From contig URWJ01000004.1 in assembly GCA_900551535.1 (NCBI GenBank), positions 1 to 27,930 on the forward strand: DNA of 27,930 nt, read 5' to 3'. Under the pieces are notes generated by a model. The model was not told where the DNA came from. It saw only the letters and a program-made list of their open reading frames with translations, and ran no database searches. This document shows, piece after piece, positions 13,861-22,442 of the stretch; the stretch's first letter is position 1; each line of letters opens with the position of its first letter. The DNA is from an uncultured Granulicatella sp. (GTDB taxonomy: Bacteria > Bacillota > Bacilli > Lactobacillales > Aerococcaceae). The position numbers and the translations under genes are program-made.

Positions 13861-15215
13861 TCGTGTTCCCTCCCAAGAAGTGCTTGTTGATTTAAGTTTT
13901 CAATTTCCCTGACCGCCTGGACCATCTCTTTTGTTTTGCCATTATGAAAATAAACCACTTCTCCTGTTGGACATTCTACTGTCCGTCCAACGCGTCCTGC
14001 GATTTGCACAAGTACTTCTCTTGAGAATTCCTCTTCATGCGCATTGACGACACAAACATCGACTCCTGGAAAAGTCACTCCTCGTTCAAGAATCGTTGTC
14101 GTCACTAGAAAATCGAGCTCTCCTGCTCTCATCTTCGCGATTCTTTCTTGCCGATACACTTCTTTAGAACTAACTGTCTCGAATTTCGCATTTGAGAACT
14201 GTCGTCTAAGTGCTGCTTCTATCGGACCTAGAAGTGTGATTCGTGGTACAAACAGCAAGAATCTTTTTCCTGCTTTAACATGTTCCTCTATAAACCGCTG
14301 CACCGGTTTAGGTACTTTTTTCTTTTTCAGTTTTTTCTCTAAGTCTCCGATATAACTCATCGTTGGTACTACTAATGGTTTCTTATGATATCGCTCTGGC
14401 AATAAGGATACCGACAACTCTTTTCGCTTCAGTCGTTTTTCCAGCGTCTGGGACGGGGTCGCCGTTAAATACATCAGGCAACCGTCCTCTTTCACCGCAC
14501 GATGAACCGCCCGAATCAGTAACTCATTATCCCGATAAGGAAATGAGTCCGTCTCATCAATCACGACCAAATCAAATGCGCGGTAGAATCTTAGCATCTG
14601 GTGCGTCGTCGCAATCGTCAGCGGCACTCGCTTGTAACCTTCTTCGGACTGTGAATGAAGTACGTTTTGCTCGACTGTTGGGAAAGCTTCCTTCAAACGA
14701 GGCGCAAGTTCAACACATACATCAATTCTTGGTGCGGCAATGGCGACTCTTTTTCCTTGTTGCAACATCCATTCGATGCTCGCAAAAATCATCTCCGTTT
14801 TCCCAGAACCTGTCACGGCCCAGAGTAGGTGTTCACGGAATCCTGTGTGCTTTACGACATCCAGGCACTCCAAAGAGAGCTGTTCCTGTTTGGAACTCAA
14901 AGTATGTTTATAGTGCGCTAATGCTCCTGTTCTTTTTGGAAAAGGCTGCTCTTCTTCAGGAGTCGCAATCACCACGCTACAAGCCTTCACCTTTCCCATC
15001 CCAATACACTTCAAGCAATACCAACATTCACCGTCTTCACAATTCAGGCAAGGCCCTTTGGCAAATTCCAACGGATCCGTATTCCCACAAAACTGGCACT
15101 CTTTCTTCCTGTTTTTCACGGTAATCCCAACCTCTAGCACTGCATTAGTAGAAACTTCATGCTCTTTTAGCATCGATTGATAGACCGCTTGAATACGTCC
15201 AACAGCTCCTTCCAT
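13857..15215 (-). CDS. comFA: competence DNA translocase/helicase ComFA
   Basis: Membrane-associated superfamily 2 ATPase that helps pull single-stranded transforming DNA into the cytoplasm. I start it at ATG 15215 (MEGAVGRIQ), preceded by GAGGTG; the 40 upstream in-frame codons run through the oadB terminator and are not protein-like. The 452-residue product has a four-plus-four cysteine region (CQFCG, CLNC, CWYCLKC), Walker A WAVTGSGKTEM, Walker B VVIDETDSF, motif III YLTATPS and motif VI QIAGRVGRT. The order is the same as in B. subtilis and streptococci. There is little room for a promoter between it and the oadB terminator, and no obvious competence cin-box. Confidence 0.93.
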   Translation of the reverse strand: MEGAVGRIQAVYQSMLKEHEVSTNAVLEVGITVKNRKKECQFCGNTDPLEFAKGPCLNCEDGECWYCLKCIGMGKVKACSVVIATPEEEQPFPKRTGALAHYKHTLSSKQEQLSLECLDVVKHTGFREHLLWAVTGSGKTEMIFASIEWMLQQGKRVAIAAPRIDVCVELAPRLKEAFPTVEQNVLHSQSEEGYKRVPLTIATTHQMLRFYRAFDLVVIDETDSFPYRDNELLIRAVHRAVKEDGCLMYLTATPSQTLEKRLKRKELSVSLLPERYHKKPLVVPTMSYIGDLEKKLKKKKVPKPVQRFIEEHVKAGKRFLLFVPRITLLGPIEAALRRQFSNAKFETVSSKEVYRQERIAKMRAGELDFLVTTTILERGVTFPGVDVCVVNAHEEEFSREVLVQIAGRVGRTVECPTGEVVYFHNGKTKEMVQAVREIENLNQQALLGREHE

Positions 15216-15241
15216 CCCACTCACCTCACCCCTAACTACGC

Positions 15242-15277
15242 AAAAAAAATCAGAAGAAGATTTCTCTTCTTCTGATT
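15242..15277 (-). terminator. terminator after oadB
   Basis: Perfect 13-bp stem AATCAGAAGAAGA (15248-15260) with TCTTCTTCTGATT (15265-15277). The minus strand continues TTTTTTTTG, and a shorter T-run on the plus strand makes it partly bidirectional. Confidence 0.92.
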
Positions 15278-15300
15278 TTTGTTTGAAAGGAGTGCTTCTA

Positions 15301-16428
15301 TTATGAGAAGAATGCGAGTAATACCCCTGCAGCAATCGCGCTACCGATAACTCCGGCTACGTTTGGTCCCATTGCGTGCATTAATAAGTAGTTACTTGGG
15401 TCTTCTCTTTGTCCTTCTTTTTGTACAACACGAGCGGCCATTGGTACGGCAGATACCCCTGCAGCACCGATCATTGGATTGATTTTACCGCCAGATAATT
15501 TGTACATCAATTTACCCATTAAAACCCCAGCTGCTGTTCCTCCAGCAAACGCGATTAATCCTAGTAAAGTAATTTTAAGAGTCGATACTGATAAGAATAA
15601 TTCCCCTGTTGCTTTCGCTCCTACTGTTAACCCTAAAATAATGGTTACCCCGTACATCATCGCATTTTGTAGAACTTTTGTAATGTTTGGAACTACCTTA
15701 ATTTCTTTAATTAAGTTACCAAGCATTAAGCATCCTACTAAAGGAGTTGCACTTGGTACTAATAAGCTAACAAAAATTGTAACAATGATTGGGAAAAGAA
15801 TTTTTTCCGTTTCACTCACTTTACGGTTTTCTGTCATTTTCACAAGACGTTCTTTCTTCGTTGTGAGCGCACGAATAATTGGCGGTTGAATAATTGGCAC
15901 AAGCGCCATGTATGAGTACGCTGCTAAGGCGATTGCTGGTAATAAGTGCGGTGCAAGTCTTGTCGTTAAGAACAAGGCGGTTGGTCCATCCGCGCCCCCG
16001 ATAATCCCTACTGAAGCAGCTTCTTGCGGTGTCATTCCCCACATTACTGAAAGGAAGAATGCGACGAAAATACCGAATTGAGCTGCCCCACCAAGCAAGA
16101 TCGTCTTTGGATTTGCAAGTAGCGGTCCAAAGTCTGTTGAGGCCCCTAAGCAAAGGAAAATCATCGGTGGATAAATACCAAGGTTTGTTCCTTGATATAA
16201 GTAATACAAGAGTCCACCAGGTCCATTTTCAGTAGGAGCATCCATCAACCCTGCTAATGGTAAGTTTACAAGGAGCATCCCGAACGCAATCGGAACCATT
16301 AAGTATGGTTCATACCCTCGTTTAATCCCTAGATATAGAAACACGCAGGCGATAATTAACATAATGATATTTTGAATTGTTAAATTATAGAGCCCACTCG
16401 TTTCAATCAACTGTTGAATGACTTCCAT
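15301..16428 (-). CDS. oadB: Na+-translocating oxaloacetate decarboxylase, beta subunit
   Basis: Integral membrane pump that decarboxylates carboxybiotin and exports Na+. The 375 residues hold about nine hydrophobic segments. Family hallmarks are GASTDFGPLLANP, GIIGGADGPTALF (the loop with the essential Asp) and MGPNVAGVIGSAIAAGV at the C-terminus. The beta subunits of oxaloacetate, methylmalonyl-CoA and glutaconyl-CoA decarboxylases are alike, so the substrate is read from the partner carboxyltransferase in the same operon. GGAGG precedes the ATG. It is last in pckA-oadA-oadG-oadC-oadB and ends at a strong terminator. Confidence 0.93.
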   Translation of the reverse strand: MEVIQQLIETSGLYNLTIQNIIMLIIACVFLYLGIKRGYEPYLMVPIAFGMLLVNLPLAGLMDAPTENGPGGLLYYLYQGTNLGIYPPMIFLCLGASTDFGPLLANPKTILLGGAAQFGIFVAFFLSVMWGMTPQEAASVGIIGGADGPTALFLTTRLAPHLLPAIALAAYSYMALVPIIQPPIIRALTTKKERLVKMTENRKVSETEKILFPIIVTIFVSLLVPSATPLVGCLMLGNLIKEIKVVPNITKVLQNAMMYGVTIILGLTVGAKATGELFLSVSTLKITLLGLIAFAGGTAAGVLMGKLMYKLSGGKINPMIGAAGVSAVPMAARVVQKEGQREDPSNYLLMHAMGPNVAGVIGSAIAAGVLLAFFS

Positions 16429-16441
16429 AAACCATCGCCTC

Positions 16442-16816
16442 CTAAATCGTTAAGAGTGGTTGGTTCGATTCGACAGATTCATTACTTGATACATGAATTG
16501 CTTTCACAACACCATCAGCTGGAGCAAGGATTTCATTTTCCATCTTCATGGCTTCTAAAATCACAAGTACATCTCCTTTTTTCACTGCATCACCGACATT
16601 TTTATTGACCGATAATACAATCCCTGCCATTGGAGCAGGCACCACTTCACCGTCCCCTGTTGGAGCAGGTGCTGGCGCAGCTTTCTTTTCTTCCACTGGC
16701 GCGCTAGGTGCAGGAGTTGGAGCTGCTGCTAATTTTTGTGCTGCTTCTTCGTTTGAAATTTCTTTTAGTGAGACGATAAATGTTTCGCCATTCACTTCTA
16801 CTTCGTATTTTTTCAT
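16442..16816 (-). CDS. biotin carrier subunit of oxaloacetate decarboxylase
   Basis: A 124-residue biotin carrier. The N-terminal 40 residues (MKKYEVEVNGETFIVSL) are followed by an Ala/Pro-rich flexible linker (about 32-56). A biotinyl domain follows, with the biotinylation motif EAMKMEN; the Lys carries biotin. It shuttles CO2 from the carboxyltransferase to the beta subunit. In many bacteria this domain is fused to the alpha subunit; here it is a separate gene, as in other Lactobacillales and in MmdC/GcdC-type systems. It starts directly after the oadG stop (TAA then ATG), with AAGGTGGA as SD. A biotin-protein ligase is needed but not encoded here. Confidence 0.9.
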   Translation of the reverse strand: MKKYEVEVNGETFIVSLKEISNEEAAQKLAAAPTPAPSAPVEEKKAAPAPAPTGDGEVVPAPMAGIVLSVNKNVGDAVKKGDVLVILEAMKMENEILAPADGVVKAIHVSSNESVESNQPLLTI

Positions 16817-17134
16817 TTAGTCCACCTTCTTTTCAATCGATACAATTTCAAAGTGCTTGTCCGGAACATCCGCACTCGCTTGTGTTAAAGCGACCAGTGC
16901 GGCAACTCGAGCAAGTTTATTCGTTTCAAATAGTGTTCCATCATTTGTTGGAGCCTCAGGTTTCACCTCAACTGGTTTTCCTACAACTCCAGCTGTTGGA
17001 TGGCTCTTTGCTTCCAAAATTTGGATAACTTTAGAGCTTCCTTGCATGAGGAACATTAGAATCGTCAACATCACAAACACAATTCCCATTGAAACGATTG
17101 TGATCCATAGGATTTCTAATAAACTTAGTTGCAT
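16817..17134 (-). CDS. oxaloacetate decarboxylase gamma-type subunit (OadG family)
   Basis: A 105-residue small subunit with one N-terminal transmembrane helix (about residues 8-30, LWITIVSMGIVFVMLTILMF) and a hydrophilic tail, the OadG layout. It anchors the carboxyltransferase to the membrane and stabilises the complex. The C-terminal part (ETNKLARVAALVALTQASA) resembles the OadG/MmdD tail. GAGGAGAG lies just before the ATG. It follows oadA by 10 bases and abuts the biotin carrier. Assignment rests mainly on topology and operon position because this subunit is poorly conserved. Confidence 0.82.
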   Translation of the reverse strand: MQLSLLEILWITIVSMGIVFVMLTILMFLMQGSSKVIQILEAKSHPTAGVVGKPVEVKPEAPTNDGTLFETNKLARVAALVALTQASADVPDKHFEIVSIEKKVD

Positions 17135-17144
17135 AACTCTCTCC

Positions 17145-18536
17145 TCACTTTACAGTCGCAAAAATCTTCACGATTTCAGATGGTTTTTGCCATTGTCCAT
17201 TCTTCTTGAGCAAGAATTCTTTGCCGACTTTAGGGAAGAGTGCGTAAGTTAGAACATCTTCGTCACTTCTTGCTAAATCTCCAAGTTCTGCTTTGAGTGT
17301 TTCGAATTCTGGTGGCAAGTGGTTTGCTGGGCGATCGCTGATGACTTCTTGGTCACCAATGATGCTTCTTCTGAAGCTTTCTTGAATTGGTACTGGTGAT
17401 TGTCCATAAGAACCAAGTAAGTAAGATTTCACTTCGTTTGAAACCACTTTGTAGCGTTGGCCTGTAAGAACGTTCATCGTTGCTTGTGTTCCCACCATTT
17501 GGCTCATTGGAGTAACAAGAGGTGGATATCCAAGGTCTGCTCTTACTTTAGGCACTTCTTTTAATACTTCTTCGTATTTATCTGTTGCACCCGCTTGCGT
17601 TAATTGAGAATACATATTCGATAACATTCCACCAGGCACTTGATATAAAAGCGCACGTGGGTCTGGAGTTAACATTTTTGGATTCAAAGTTCCATCTTTA
17701 ATGTATTTATCTTTAATTACTCGGAAGTGGTCTGCAATAGGTTCTAATTTTGCCAAATCAACTGAAATATCATAGCCTAATTCGCGAAGAGCGATGACTA
17801 ATGATTCCGTAGGTGGTTGGCTTGTACCTTCACTAAGTGGTGAAAGTGCTGTGTCGATGCGGTCTGCACCTGCTTCAATGACTGCTTGATAAGTAAGTTG
17901 GGCAATACCGCTTGTGCAGTGTGTATGCACGACGATTGGCACTGTAATCACTTCTTTTAACGCACGAACAAGCTCAATACCACGAGCTGGTGTTAAAATA
18001 CCGGCCATGTCTTTCACACAGATAGAATCGGCACCCATTTCTTGCATTTTTGCTGCTAGTTCTTTGTAATAGTCAATCGTATGCGCATCACTAATCGTGT
18101 AGCAAATTGTCATTTGTGCTTCTTTACCTGTCTTCTTCACGGCATTTAGTGAAGCTTCCAAGTTACGAACGTCGTTTAACGCATCGAAAATTCTGAAAAT
18201 ATCAATCCCGTTTTCTGCTGATTTTTCGACAAATTTTTCTACAACATCATCAGCATAGTGACGATATCCTAAAATATTTTGTCCGCGTAATAACATTTGC
18301 AGCGGTGTTTTCTTTAAATGTTTTTTCAAGGTGCGCAGTCTGTCCCATGGGTCTTCGTCTAAGAAACGAATACATGCGTCAAACGTTGCTCCACCCCAAC
18401 ATTCCAAAGAAGCAAATCCTGCTTCGTCTAATTGATCTAAAACAGGGAGCATATCTTCAATTCGCATACGGGTTGCCATCAAAGATTGATGGGCATCCCG
18501 TAAGATTGTATCTGTAATTCCTATTTTTCGAGTCAT
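17145..18536 (-). CDS. oadA: oxaloacetate decarboxylase alpha (carboxyltransferase) subunit
   Basis: Cytoplasmic carboxyltransferase that moves the carboxyl group of oxaloacetate to biotin, releasing pyruvate. The 463 residues open with the HMG-CoA-lyase-like TIM barrel motif ITDTILRDAHQSLMATR, contain the metal-binding VVHTHCTSGIAQ and LSEGTSQPPTESL, and end in a conserved carboxylase domain. There is no C-terminal biotin domain; that is the separate gene downstream. The TILRDAHQSL form points to the pyruvate/oxaloacetate class, not methylmalonyl-CoA decarboxylase. AAAGGAG precedes both GTG 18539 and ATG 18536; I prefer ATG. It follows pckA closely and belongs to the same operon. Confidence 0.93.
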   Translation of the reverse strand: MTRKIGITDTILRDAHQSLMATRMRIEDMLPVLDQLDEAGFASLECWGGATFDACIRFLDEDPWDRLRTLKKHLKKTPLQMLLRGQNILGYRHYADDVVEKFVEKSAENGIDIFRIFDALNDVRNLEASLNAVKKTGKEAQMTICYTISDAHTIDYYKELAAKMQEMGADSICVKDMAGILTPARGIELVRALKEVITVPIVVHTHCTSGIAQLTYQAVIEAGADRIDTALSPLSEGTSQPPTESLVIALRELGYDISVDLAKLEPIADHFRVIKDKYIKDGTLNPKMLTPDPRALLYQVPGGMLSNMYSQLTQAGATDKYEEVLKEVPKVRADLGYPPLVTPMSQMVGTQATMNVLTGQRYKVVSNEVKSYLLGSYGQSPVPIQESFRRSIIGDQEVISDRPANHLPPEFETLKAELGDLARSDEDVLTYALFPKVGKEFLLKKNGQWQKPSEIVKIFATVK

Positions 18537-18554
18537 CACCGAACACTCCTTTCA

Positions 18555-20204
18555 CTATAATACGTCGATAAAGCGTTCGATTGTCTTGATGCTTTCAAGG
18601 GCATCTTGAGGAATTTGATGTTCTGGATTTGCATCGTTAAATGCTTTCAAGTAATCCAAACGGAATTGCATACGATCACGAATTAATTCAGCGTATTCGC
18701 CATTCATGTCAGGCACTTCGTAACCTTCAACTGGTAAGTATTCCATTCCTGGAAGACCACCGAATAATTCAAAGTTTGCTTTGCCATCAACAACTGTTTC
18801 GATGACGCCAAGTGAAACTTCTTTTGTAACTTTCTTACCTAAGAAATCTCCTGTATTGATGATGTAGCAGTCTACACCTTTATCAAATAATGCTTTGAAT
18901 TTTTCGTAGTCTTCTACTAATGGATATACACGGAATGGGTTTGCGTATGGTTCGATAACGAGCGCATCTAAGTTTGCCCCAGCCCCTGTATTTTCAGCAG
19001 TAGAACGTTTTGTCATTAATGTACATCCTAAAATAGATGCTAAACGTGGATCTGTGATTTTCACTAATGGTGGTAGTGCATCATCTTTCATGATCCAGAA
19101 AATAGATTGAATTGGTTCTTGAATCTTATCAACACGGTTTGGTGTTGAATAACGAGATTTAATAGTACGTCCGTTACCGTTACGAATATCTTCAGTTACT
19201 AAAACTTTACGGCCGTTTTCATCCAGAGTCACACCACAGTTTTGAACCGTTACGAAGTAATCTTGTTCTCTGTGACCTGCTGGATAGTCATTTGTTTTGT
19301 CGAAGTAAGAAGGTTCCAAAGCTACAGATGAACCATCTTCTACCGAAATCACAAATGCATCGTCGTGTAATACTTCAATGTCGTATTTATCGTCATGTTT
19401 TGCGTGTGTTAATGTAGACTTACCTGATCCAGATAATCCGAAGAAGCTTGCAACGTAAGAATCGCCTTCTTTACGGAAAATCTTCAAACCACCGTGGCAA
19501 GAAACGTAATTGTTACGAGCGGCAGTTGCCCATGCTAATGTTAACGTTCCTTTCTTGATTTCCCCAAAATAACTCATTCCTAAAATTGCAGCACAGTTAT
19601 GTTTTGTATCAAAAAATGCTAATCCATCTGGGTAATCAGGATGTCTCCAAGTTGGGTCGAAGAAAATGAAAATATCATTTTCGTCATATTGTTTAGACGC
19701 ATCATAACGTCTCTTATATTGGTCATTGAAAATTTGGAAGTTCAATAACCATGAGTACAAGTTGTTAATGTGTTCTTTAGGCATTGTGATATGCGCCTTC
19801 ACCATAAAGTCTTCATCAAGACCTACAACGGCTGTACCCTTAATAAACGGTTTGAACGAACTGTTATAAATCTCTTCACGAATGATTGGAATAATCTTTG
19901 CATCTTCTGCTGGATTATTACCCAAAATTCGACGAGCTTTTGCAGTACGTCCTACAACGCTCCCATCAACAACCGTAAGAATATGTGCATCCTCCGGTAA
20001 CCCTAAATCCTTTGCGTTTGCAACGAACGCATCTAACACTGTTGTATTAGGTGCATGTGACGCTAATTCATACGCCTCTGCCAGAGTCGGAATTTCAGTC
20101 GCATTGTTCGAATAAAAAGCTGGTTCAATAGTTGCCTTCAATTGCGAAAGATGCGGATTGCTCTTGCGTATAGTGTCTGTAGCGAAACGATCAATTGTTG
20201 CCAT
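18555..20204 (-). CDS. pckA: phosphoenolpyruvate carboxykinase (ATP)
   Basis: Interconverts oxaloacetate plus ATP and PEP, CO2 and ADP. It has 549 residues, close to the usual ATP-type length. The kinase P-loop GLSGSGKSTLTH lies near residue 253, and the metal-binding HDDAF follows (EVLHDDAFVIS); YFGEIKKGTL and NYPAGHREQDYF-like blocks are also present. AGGAAGG precedes the ATG. It heads an operon with all oxaloacetate decarboxylase subunits, so its oxaloacetate is probably channelled to that enzyme. That suggests PEP carboxylation with ATP gain rather than gluconeogenesis. The promoter carries a 25-bp inverted repeat. Confidence 0.95.
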   Translation of the reverse strand: MATIDRFATDTIRKSNPHLSQLKATIEPAFYSNNATEIPTLAEAYELASHAPNTTVLDAFVANAKDLGLPEDAHILTVVDGSVVGRTAKARRILGNNPAEDAKIIPIIREEIYNSSFKPFIKGTAVVGLDEDFMVKAHITMPKEHINNLYSWLLNFQIFNDQYKRRYDASKQYDENDIFIFFDPTWRHPDYPDGLAFFDTKHNCAAILGMSYFGEIKKGTLTLAWATAARNNYVSCHGGLKIFRKEGDSYVASFFGLSGSGKSTLTHAKHDDKYDIEVLHDDAFVISVEDGSSVALEPSYFDKTNDYPAGHREQDYFVTVQNCGVTLDENGRKVLVTEDIRNGNGRTIKSRYSTPNRVDKIQEPIQSIFWIMKDDALPPLVKITDPRLASILGCTLMTKRSTAENTGAGANLDALVIEPYANPFRVYPLVEDYEKFKALFDKGVDCYIINTGDFLGKKVTKEVSLGVIETVVDGKANFELFGGLPGMEYLPVEGYEVPDMNGEYAELIRDRMQFRLDYLKAFNDANPEHQIPQDALESIKTIERFIDVL

Positions 20205-20239
20205 AATATCAACCTTCCTATCTTTTTATTGATACTTTA

Positions 20240-20274
20240 ATTATACACGAAAACGCTTTAAATGTAAGCGTTTT
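20240..20274 (-). promoter_or_regulatory. pckA promoter with inverted-repeat operator
   Basis: TATAAT (-10, 20245-20240) with a modest CTTACA (-35, 20268-20263). A perfect 9-bp inverted repeat AAAACGCTT (20250-20258) and AAGCGTTTT (20266-20274), seven-base spacer, covers the -35 and spacer. Its half-sites resemble halves of a CcpA cre site, but a full cre match needs mismatches, so another repressor (for example a CcpN-like or LacI-type protein) is possible. Confidence 0.7.
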
Positions 20275-20355
20275 TTGTGATTTTTTTTGCTAATTTCTCC
20301 ATTTTTTTCTTTTAATTGTTGGAATCTCGTCCAAAAGTAGCAAATCGCTCCCAAA

Positions 20356-20391
20356 CAAAAAAGAACGGGTTACCACATGCGGTAACCCGTT
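20356..20391 (-). terminator. terminator after the histidine kinase gene
   Basis: Perfect 11-bp stem AACGGGTTACC (20364-20374) with GGTAACCCGTT (20381-20391), then CTTTTTTG on the minus strand. It ends the vex-vnc-like operon just before the pckA promoter. Confidence 0.93.
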
Positions 20392-20394
20392 TCT

Positions 20395-21726
20395 CTAAGC
20401 TTTATTTTTAAAATTCATTTCAAAACACATGCCTTCTGCTGTTGCAAAGAAGCGGTGTTCAATTTGTTCACGTTCGAGCAACTGATGAACACTATAGAGT
20501 CCTACTCCATTTCCTCCGCCAGTCGTTCCTTTTGAAGATGGTAAGAGTGAAAATGCCGTTTCAATTTGTTCTTTCGTTAGTGGAACACATGGATTTTCAA
20601 TCGTTAAACAATGATTCTTTAGCTCTACTCGAATGACGCCTTCTTTTGATGAGTGTTTAATGGCATTCATCAATAAGTTATTCCATACATTTCGAAAGGC
20701 GATTGGGCTCGCTTCAATCGTGAATGGTTCGATGCTTTCTTCAAGCACTAGCCCTTTTTCTTGTAATAATAACTGGAATTCTCTATTCCACTCTGGAAGA
20801 ACTTTGTCTAATGCTATTTCTTCTTTTGTTAGAGTTTCTTCTTGTAATTTAGACAGCGCCAGAATTTCTTGAACGAGTACAGACATCTGGTCAACTTTGG
20901 CAATCGACTCTTCCAAGTACTTATCTCGGTCCTTATATTTGCCAACATTGAGGCTCATATTCTCTAATAAAATACGCAGGCCTGCTAATGGCGTCTTCAG
21001 CTCGTGAGAAGCGCTCCTTAGGAAATCCACCTTTGTTTTTTCCAGCTGAATCATCTTCTGATTCTTCTCTTCCAATTCATCGATGACAGATAGTAGATGC
21101 TCGTATAACTCATTAATTTGCATCTCCATCTGCCCAATTTCATCGGCTCTTGGATTTACAAATCTGGCATCTCTATCCAATTCCATCATCTTCTTGGTTA
21201 CCCTGGACATTTGCATCAGAGGTTTCGATAATTTTCTAGCATAAATATACGAGAAAATCACTGCTGTAAAGATCGAAATGGCGAGTGATAATGGCAAATA
21301 ACGGAATGTGACCTTGGTTGCCTGTTTCACAGATTCGGTTGTCGTCACGACCTGCAGTTGCATTTGTTTGCCGTCTTTTGTAGTGACTTGTCTGTCCTCG
21401 ATAATCACCGAGTTCTGATCACTATTTTCATCAATGGCCAACTCGCTTCCTAGCTGCAAGTTCTCCCCGTTCGATTCTTTTCTTAAGTAAGCTGTAATCC
21501 CTTCGTTTTTAGCATACAGTTGCAAGGCAGACGCAGCTTCTTGTTCATCGACTTTGGATAAACTTTCCACTAACACATCTGCTTTTTGGCTTAATTCTTG
21601 CTGACGTTCCTGCAAATAAAAGTGCGGAAAGGCAAAGTATAAAAACAGATGCGCGATGGCGACTAGCGTACCTAAAATGCTCAATGTATAAATAAAAATC
21701 TTAGGAAACAGTTTTAATTTTCTCAT
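20395..21726 (-). CDS. sensor histidine kinase, VncS-like
   Basis: A 443-residue membrane histidine kinase. TM1 spans about residues 11-33, an extracellular sensor region runs to about 142, and TM2 covers about 144-163. A HAMP domain follows, then HisKA with the phosphoacceptor His241 (SASHELKTPLAGL) and an ATPase domain with N-box NVWNNLLMNAIKHS (about 346-359) and G-box GGGNGVGLYSVHQLL (about 403). Its start overlaps the regulator stop (ATGA). With the FtsX-type ABC genes upstream, order and length match pneumococcal VncS (442 residues from memory). The ligand is unknown. The gene name is withheld because I rely on synteny and size, not an alignment. Confidence 0.88.
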   Translation of the reverse strand: MRKLKLFPKIFIYTLSILGTLVAIAHLFLYFAFPHFYLQERQQELSQKADVLVESLSKVDEQEAASALQLYAKNEGITAYLRKESNGENLQLGSELAIDENSDQNSVIIEDRQVTTKDGKQMQLQVVTTTESVKQATKVTFRYLPLSLAISIFTAVIFSYIYARKLSKPLMQMSRVTKKMMELDRDARFVNPRADEIGQMEMQINELYEHLLSVIDELEEKNQKMIQLEKTKVDFLRSASHELKTPLAGLRILLENMSLNVGKYKDRDKYLEESIAKVDQMSVLVQEILALSKLQEETLTKEEIALDKVLPEWNREFQLLLQEKGLVLEESIEPFTIEASPIAFRNVWNNLLMNAIKHSSKEGVIRVELKNHCLTIENPCVPLTKEQIETAFSLLPSSKGTTGGGNGVGLYSVHQLLEREQIEHRFFATAEGMCFEMNFKNKA

Positions 21727-22379
21727 CTTAACTCCAACTTGTATCCGACATTTTTAACCGTCACGATACAATCCAACAATAATTTTTTTCGCAATTGCTT
21801 GATATAAACATCCACAACACGGTCAAACGGTGGATCTTCATGCTCTGCCCACACGTGATCTAATATTTGAGCACGACTCAATACTTGCCCATGATGTTCT
21901 ACGAGTAGTTTCAAAATTGCGAGTTCCTTTGCGGTTACTTCCACAATTTGCCCATTTACTCTAGCTTCAAAACTGGTAAAATTCACACTCGTATTCTCAT
22001 AGTTCCACACATCCATTTCTCCGTAATGACGCTTCAATACGGCTTCAATCTGCTTATGCAAAACGACGAGGGAAAATGGTTTTTGAATAAATCCATCGAC
22101 GAGTAGCTCGAACGTTCTCACTTGTGTTTCTTCATCATGAAGGGCCGTTAGCATCAGAATAGGAACTTTACTTGTTTTACGTACCTCTTCTAACACTTCA
22201 AAGCCATTTTTTCGAGGCATCATAATATCGAGTAAGATTAAATCAATCGACTCTTTTTCAAATACTTCAAGCGCCTCTACTCCATCTTCTGCTTCAAACA
22301 CATGGAAGCCTTGCTCTGTTAAATATTCACGAACACCTTCGCGAATCGCTCCTTCGTCTTCAACGACTAATAAATTCAA
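21723..22379 (-). CDS. OmpR-family response regulator, VncR-like
   Basis: Transcription factor paired with the downstream kinase. I place the start at TTG 22379, giving MNLLVVEDEG: AAGAGG lies eight bases before it, and this is where OmpR-type regulators normally begin. ATG 22385 is only two bases from the SD. The 218-residue protein has a receiver domain with acidic pair E8/D9, phosphoacceptor D51 (LLDIMMPRKNG), and Lys in FIQKPF. A winged-helix DNA-binding domain follows (ELAILKLLVEHHGQVLSRAQIL to VKNVGYKL). A likely target is the direct repeat upstream of the first ABC gene. It has a possible internal promoter of its own. Confidence 0.92.
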   Translation of the reverse strand: MNLLVVEDEGAIREGVREYLTEQGFHVFEAEDGVEALEVFEKESIDLILLDIMMPRKNGFEVLEEVRKTSKVPILMLTALHDEETQVRTFELLVDGFIQKPFSLVVLHKQIEAVLKRHYGEMDVWNYENTSVNFTSFEARVNGQIVEVTAKELAILKLLVEHHGQVLSRAQILDHVWAEHEDPPFDRVVDVYIKQLRKKLLLDCIVTVKNVGYKLELR

Positions 22380-22400
22380 AAACATCACCTCTTTTTTGCT

Positions 22401-22433
22401 ATTATATCAATCAATTGGTCTAGCGACTAGACC
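22401..22433 (-). promoter_or_regulatory. internal promoter and inverted repeat before the regulator gene
   Basis: An extended -10, TGATATAAT (22409-22401), sits 22 bases before the TTG start. The perfect inverted repeat GGTCTAG-CGA-CTAGACC (22417-22433) covers the -35 position. It could be an operator or an RNA hairpin that trims read-through from the ABC genes. Confidence 0.55.
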
Positions 22434-22442
22434 CTTGCATTT

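Noticed and set aside
14363..15124. 253-codon plus-strand ORF opposite comFA
   Set aside because: It is antisense to conserved comFA codons, lacks an SD, and its product looks like shadow translation with no domain.
15216..15335. N-terminal 40-residue extension of ComFA
   Set aside because: It would be translated from the oadB terminator hairpin, is not conserved-looking, and a good SD precedes ATG 15215.
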